This document shows positions 44,601 through 64,000 of a DNA stretch of 64,000 nucleotides, in pieces (positions within the stretch are counted from its first letter, which is position 1; every line of letters begins with the position of its first letter). This DNA is from Archilochus colubris. Lineage: Eukaryota; Chordata; Aves; Apodiformes; Trochilidae. The DNA lies in assembly GCA_023079485.1 (NCBI GenBank), contig CM041115.1:24172863-24236862 (forward strand). The letters are read 5' to 3'. The translations under genes were made by a program, and so were the position numbers. The notes under the pieces were generated by a model. The model made no database searches, was not told where the DNA came from, and saw only the letters and a program-made list of their open reading frames with translations.

Positions 44601-47124
44601 GCCCACTGATCTGAGCCCATTCCAAAAACTTTATATTTGCTGTCTTTATCCTCCTCTAGCACCACATGGCTTTTTCAGAGCACTCTCCTGTATTCACAGA
44701 GGCATGGGTTCCCTGCAAAGGAGATGCTGGACACTTTTTGTCACTCCTTTTCATGTGACTGAAAGCTTGCTTGCTCAGGTGGACAAAACCCTTACTATCC
44801 TTCTTCTGAACCACATGCTGTATCATGAACTTTTGCCTCAATGATCTTTTGCATTGAAAAGTTTGATTGTGGTGTGTTTGCCTCTTGCAAATAAACTAGC
44901 GCCAGGTTACTACTGTGATAAATGCAAAATTGTAAGAAAAATAACTGGAAATCCATTCTATTTTGGAGTTAATCTTTCTGAACTTGTAAAAAACTCTGGT
45001 TTTGTGCAAAGGCAGACCATTTTTAGGCATTTAACACCCACAAGGTCCTCAGCCTAGCTCTCAAATAATACTACTACCTGCCTCCAAAGGAAAAGTTTTT
45101 CTAAGTTCAAGTACTTCAAAAAGATGGCAAGGTACTTTTGTACTTGAAGGACTTTGTTAATATGTTGAACATTTAAAAAACTTAAAGCTTAGGATTTCAA
45201 CGGAAAAGATCATCTGTTATTATCTACCCACTATATAACCACAGATGTAGAATTGGTCACCTCTGGCAGGTTTTGGGTGTATTCATATTTTTCAGGCAGA
45301 TTAAGACACTGGAGTTGCACTCCCAAGTCTGAATTATGGCAGATGCCACCAGAATGTGATTTTTCAGACAAAGCTAAAGCACATAACTCTCCTTTTTTTT
45401 AGTTACACATATACACTGCTTTTCCTTCTGAACAGTACTGTCATACATAAGCCAGGCATAGTATTTTACTGAGCCACATACTGGTAATCCAGATATCCTG
45501 ACTGTTTCATGCTGAGTATAATAATAGAAAACTAATAGGCAAAAACAACTGAAGACCCAGAGCCCTTATGCACAAGACTGAGCTGCCTCACAGATCATGC
45601 TGCCACAGAGAGGTCTCCACTTGCATTATATTATTTCATATTTATGATGCCTCTATGGTAAAATTGAGTAAAGAATAACTTTCAGAATCAGCAGGGAATA
45701 ACTTTCAGATAACAAACTGTGCCTCACATGAAGATACTTCTGCTCACATACATGCACAATGACTGTGCAGCTGGCTCCTCGTTATGGAGATCTGAAGCAA
45801 CTATCTCAAATGAAGGAGGAAACATTATAGAAATCCAGTCTCTCCTGTTAAACCTTCCCGCTGGCCAAACTTGGATGGCTTCTGCAATGTAACCATGGTA
45901 GGAGACCTGTGGTTGAGAAATGTATTCATCCTGAAGTCACCTCACAGGAGAGAAGAAAGATACTAAAAAGTTAGACAGGTGGGTGTACCTATAACCTTCG
46001 CCAAAGTAATCAACCTCACTGTACTTGTTTTCAAGGGAAGAACTGCAAAGGTGTTTTGATGGCCTGTTCATAGCTGCCATACCCCCAACAGCTGTTTCCA
46101 TTGACCTCAAAGGGTATGACCAGGGAGAAGGATGGATGTACATGCTTTAAATTTCAACTGCTCTTAATTAGCAAGCCTTTTTGTACAAGCTGAAAGAGTT
46201 ATAAGAAATGGATACAAAATCTTAATGTACTCATTAGCATGCATTTTCAACTAGTAAAGACAGTAACTTTAATCTTACTTTTTATATTACTCTAGATTGC
46301 ATTTTATTTGTCAAACCTACCACATGAGTAACATTGCATTACCCTTTAAGTTCACCAGCAAATGCAGCTACTGGATGACTTTTTTTTTAGTAGCTGGTGC
46401 ATTTTTGAAGGCAAGTTGCACAAGGCCTAACTTAACATAAAACAATTAAAGCAGTAGAGAAACATTGAGTATATTAAGCAACTATCAGTATTAAACAGTT
46501 TAACAAACACAAGTGACATTACCATACATCATTTTCTTTTTGCCATTTCTGTAATGTATCAGTAACATTAAGAAATCCACACGCTATCAGAGTGATAACA
46601 AACAAACACAAATGGTCATAGATACTGATGTGTGTTAAATTTTGAATCTTATCAATGATATTCAACAAAATAAGTCAAGATAGCTAAAGACCATGACACT
46701 ATTTTTGCAAGCTAATACTTGCACAGAGCTTTTAACGTATGACCTGGGAGCTCTGGGGGGATGCAAGACCTTTGCTGGTGGATCACTTACAGGAGAGGTC
46801 CTCTTTCAAGAAAAGCAGACCAATTTTGCTGACAAGTGGAAACTGATTACTCATTGGATTAAACTGTCTGTGAAGCAGCTAGATTAAACTACTTGCTTCC
46901 TGACTTTGTATAAAAGGGTTTCCCAAGAGCAAAATCATTAAGATGTGGAATAGTTTCCTTCATTTATAACTTGTAGAATTGTAGATTATTCCCTTTGGCC
47001 CTGTAAAAATGTCTTCTAGCTTCATGGTTTAGAAATAAATTAATAAATATAATGGTATTTCAAATATTTTCATCTACTACAAGCCTCTTTTAGTCTATTT
47101 TTTGTTTTGCTTACACTTACTACA
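35651..47124. other. Intergenic between STARD4 and CAMK4, no gene seen
   Basis: About 11.5 kb with no recognisable exon, RNA or classifiable repeat. Open frames up to 133 codons (for example minus 37647-38048) have no domain and overlap others. Small structures include an inverted repeat at 36994-37020, an AGTGACTCAGTGACT tandem near 40027-40041, and an AT-rich TATATA stretch at 43555-43580. The downstream tail of CAMK4 transcription could enter from the right. Confidence 0.5.
36994..37020. repeat. 10-bp inverted repeat with 7-nt loop
   Basis: AGTAAATTAC and GTAATTTACT are exact reverse complements around the loop CCAGAGA. A third partial copy, AAATTAC, follows at 37030-37036. Confidence 0.85.
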
Positions 47125-49726
47125 AAATGAATGTGGAATTCTGAACTACTACAGATTGACTGGAATGTGATCATGGATGGTTACGTCCTTTTTAGGGAAG
47201 ACAGGGCAGCAAGGAGAGGTGGGGGAGTTGCTCTTTATATCAGAGAGCAACTTGAGTGTATTGAATTCTGCCAAGGGGTAGATGAAGAGCAAGTTGAGAG
47301 CTTGTGGGTTAGAATTAAGGGGGAGGCTAATGGGGGGGACACTGTGGTGGGTGTCTATTACAGGCCACCTGATCAGAATGAGGAAGTTGATGATGCCTTC
47401 TACAGGCAGCTGGTAGCAGTCTTGTGATCACAGGCCATGGTTCTCATGGGAGACTTTAACTCCCCAGATATTTTCTGGAAGACTTACTCAGCAGCCATTC
47501 ACATTCCAGGAGATTCCTCCAGTGCACTGATGATAACTTCTTGATGCAATTGGTGGAGGAGCCAACTAGGAGTGGAGCATTGCTGGATCTTGCCCTAACT
47601 AACAAGGAGGGTCTGGTTGAAGCAGTGAAGGTTGAGGGCAACCTTGGATACAATGACCATGAGATGGTAGAGTTCAGGATCTTATGTGGTAGAAACAGGA
47701 TTCCAAGTAGAATCACAATCTTGAACTTCAGAAAGACCAACTTTGTCCTCTTTAAACAACTGCTGGGGAAAATCCAATGGGACAGAGTACTTGAAGGTAA
47801 AGGGGCCCAAGATTGTTCATATTCAAGGACCACTTCTTCTGAGCTCAAGACTGGTGCATCCCAATGGAAAGGAAATCAGAAAGGGAACTGGGACATCAGT
47901 GTGGTTGAAAAGGGAACTGCTGGGTAAACTCAAATGGAAGAAGAGAACCTATAGATTGTGGAAGGGCTGGCCAGTTGGGAGGAATAAAAGACTGTTTTCC
48001 AAGAATGCAGAGAGACAACTAGGAGAGCTAAAGCCTCCTTGGACTTAAACCTTTAGAGAGAGGTTAAGGACAACAGGAAGGGCTTCTTCAAATACATAAC
48101 AGATAAAACTAACACTAGAGGCAATGTAGGCACTGCTGAATGAGGTGGGTGTCCTGGTGACAGAGGACACAAAGAAGTCAGAATTGCTGAACATGTTCTT
48201 TGCCTCTGTGTACACTGCTGGAGGATGGCCTGAGGAGCCCCAGATCCCTAAGGCCACTGAGGAAGTTGGGGTAAAGGATGAGTTTGCCTTGGTTGATGAG
48301 GGCTGGGTTAAGGATCAGTTAATGAGTGGATATCCGTAAACTCATGGGACCTGATGGGTCCCACGGGTGCTGAGGGAGCTGGTGGATGTCACTGCTTGGC
48401 CACTCTCCATCATCTTTGGTAAGCTGTTGGGAACAGGAGAGGTGCCTGAGAAGCAGTCAACATGACTTTACCAAGGGGAGATCATGTCTGACCAACCTGA
48501 TAGCCTCCTATGAGGATACAACCAGGTGGATGGATGATGGCAGAGCAATAGACAGAGTTTATCTTGATTTCAGGAAGGTATTTGGCACCATCTCCCACAG
48601 CATCCTTGGAGCTAAACTGAAGAAGTTTGGCCTGGATGATTGGGCAGTGAGGTGGAACGAGATTTGATTGAAGGGTAGAAGCCAGAGAGGTGTAGTCAAT
48701 GGGATGGAGTCTAGTTGGAAGTCTGTTTCTAGTACAGTCCTCAAGGGTCAGTACTGGGACCAGTACTATTCAATATACGTATTGATGACCTGGATGAGGG
48801 ACTAGAGTGTGCTATCAGCAAGTTTGCTGATGACACAAAACTGGGAGGAGTGGCTGACATCTCAGAAGGCTGTGCTGCCATTCAGAGGGACCTGGACAGG
48901 TTATAGAGAGTTGGGCAGGGAGAAATTTAATGTATTATAACAAAAGCAAGGGTAAAGTCTTACATTGGGGAAAGAACAACCCCAGGTAATAGGTAGGTTG
49001 TGGACTGAGCTTTTGGTGAGCAGCACAGGGGAAAGGGACCTGGGGGTGCTGGTGGGTGGAAGGATGACCATGAGCCAACAACGTGTCCTTGTGGCCAAGA
49101 AGGCCAATGGCATCCTGGGGTGCATTAGGAGGGGGGTGGTTAGTAGGTCAAGAAAGGTTCTCCTCCCCCTCTACTCTGCCTGGGTGAGGCCACATCTGGA
49201 ATATTGTGTCCAGTTCTGGGCCCCTCAGTTCAAGAAGGACAGGGAACTGCTTGAATGAGTCCAACACAGAGAGACCAAGATGATGAAGGGAGTGGAACAT
49301 CTCCCTTATGAGGAAAGGCTGAGGGAGCTGGGGCTCTTCAGCTTGGAGAAGAGGAGACTGAGAGGTGACCTCCTTAATATTTTGTTTATAAATATGTAAG
49401 GGGTGAGTGCCAGGAGGACAGAGTCAAGCTTTTCTCAGGGGTGACTAACAATAGGACAAAGGGCAATGGTTATAAACTGGAGCAGAGGTGGTTCCATATA
49501 AATATAAGGGAGAATTTTTTCACTGTGAGGGTGACAGAGCACTGGCACAGGCTGCCCAGGAAGGTTGTGGAGTCTCCTTCCCTGGAGACATTCAAAGCCC
49601 ACCTGGATGTGTTCCTGTGTGACCTGCTATAGGTGACCCTGTTCTAGCAGGGGGGTTGGACTCAATGATCTTTTGAGGTCCCTTCTGCCCCCTAAATTTC
49701 TATGATTCTATGATACCATGGTTCTG
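47125..49726 (+). mobile_element. 5'-truncated CR1 LINE, broken ORF2
   Basis: About 2.6 kb of CR1 ORF2 plus 3' end on the plus strand. The endonuclease (DGYVLFREDRAARRGGGVAL, VVGVYYRPPDQNEEVDDAFY, EEPTRSGALLDLALTNKEGL, GYNDHEMVEF), linker, reverse transcriptase ([46 protein letters not shown] near 48824-48850) and C-terminal region ([17 protein letters not shown]) are recognisable. They are spread over several frames with internal stops, and part of the reverse transcriptase start appears lost near 48340-48470. It ends in TTTCTATGATTCTATGATAC. The catalytic A motif reads DFRKVFG where DFSKAFD is usual. It is older than the copy at 19.3 kb and belongs to another subfamily. It lies just downstream of CAMK4, antisense to it. 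Confidence 0.92.
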
Positions 49727-50366
49727 TGTAATTTTGGTTGTCATTAAAATATTGTATATAAACAGGAAAAGTCAGAATAAGGCATTCTCAACACAGGCTT
49801 GAAGAACATACATTTTCATGCCCAGTGGAAGTAACATTTCATTTTCTTCCCCAAAGTAGTGGAATGTTTTTGCATATAGATCCCCAAATACTTTTGAATT
49901 TTACAGATTAAAAAAAGCATCAGTACATCAGTTTTAAAAGCACTGACTTGATATTTCCTTCCATTTCATCTGCTGCAGGACTATGAATCTGGAATTAAGC
50001 AGTTCAAAGAAACTCACAACATACAGAAGGCATTTACTTTCATAAAACCATATTAAATAGTATTTTGTTTCAAATGCCACTTAGAAACACTGGATAGATG
50101 TATATGAAATATATGCATTGTGGTAAGCAGTGATTTATCCCCATGTTTTTACCTGCCGGTATTAATGCAAATAACACTGTTTCCATGACATGCCTTATGG
50201 AACATTTTACTATTTTCAAAAGCAGTCACATGCATTGAAGGTAGGGTCACCAGCCAGTGCATTTGGCACCCCAAAGCAGAACCAGAGAGGCCAATCTCTC
50301 TTGCTGAATGACAAGTTAGCTGGTGTATGAAATGACAAATCAGCTGAAACAAGGAAGCACATTGAC
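49727..50366 (-). other. CAMK4: CAMK4 3' UTR / downstream region
   Basis: Sequence immediately after the CAMK4 stop codon. No clear AATAAA is visible on the minus strand here, so the 3' end of the transcript cannot be placed. It may continue into or past the CR1 copy. Confidence 0.5.

Positions 50367-64000
<13,634 letters not shown>

Overview
The window is nuclear DNA from a bird. Three observations support this. It carries many CR1 non-LTR retrotransposon copies ending in ATTCTATG-type 3' repeats. Its two protein-coding genes are vertebrate genes split into short exons. These genes, STARD4 and CAMK4, lie tail to tail as they do at human 5q22. In chicken this block is, to my knowledge, Z-linked, so a Z origin is likely but is not shown by the sequence. 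The species cannot be named. No bacterial features, CRISPR arrays or RNA genes were seen.

Layout. 1-26.2 kb is gene-poor. It holds old minus-strand CR1 3' ends (2.44, 11.7 and 24.04 kb), a 304-bp solo LTR with a 6-bp target duplication (3412-3715), an A/C-rich tract, and a GC-richer block at 8.44-9.8 kb that may be a decayed repeat. It also holds an internally deleted CR1 (15.4-16.6 kb), a roughly 400-bp purine tract (16.9-17.3 kb), and an old CR1 split by a young, near-complete CR1 (19.3-22.9 kb). 26.2-27.1 kb is the CpG-island promoter of STARD4. It contains GC boxes, a candidate SREBP element and four CCAAT boxes.

STARD4 (plus strand) has coding exons at 27113-27217, 27926-27975, 29390-29516, 30661-30775 and 31339-31571. 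They join in phase into 209 codons. A long 3' UTR may reach a pair of AATAAA signals near 35.62 kb. 35.7-47.1 kb is intergenic with no recognisable gene. A 5'-truncated CR1 occupies 47.1-49.7 kb.

CAMK4 (minus strand) fills the right end. Six 3' coding exons lie between 62330 and 50367 and encode the second half of the kinase domain, the autoinhibitory/calmodulin-binding segment and a short acidic tail. The 5' exons lie beyond the window. The intron that splits the calmodulin-binding segment appears to start with GC instead of GT, and it contains a 41-bp exon-like stretch with good splice sites. A young CR1 in the sense orientation sits about 175 bp upstream of another CAMK4 exon.

The two genes are neighbours, not a pathway. 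STARD4 moves sterol between membranes and CaMKIV is a calcium-activated nuclear kinase. I found no convincing new biological system. The best leads are the CAMK4 splice architecture and short tail, the SREBP/NF-Y promoter layout, the nested CR1s and the solo LTR.
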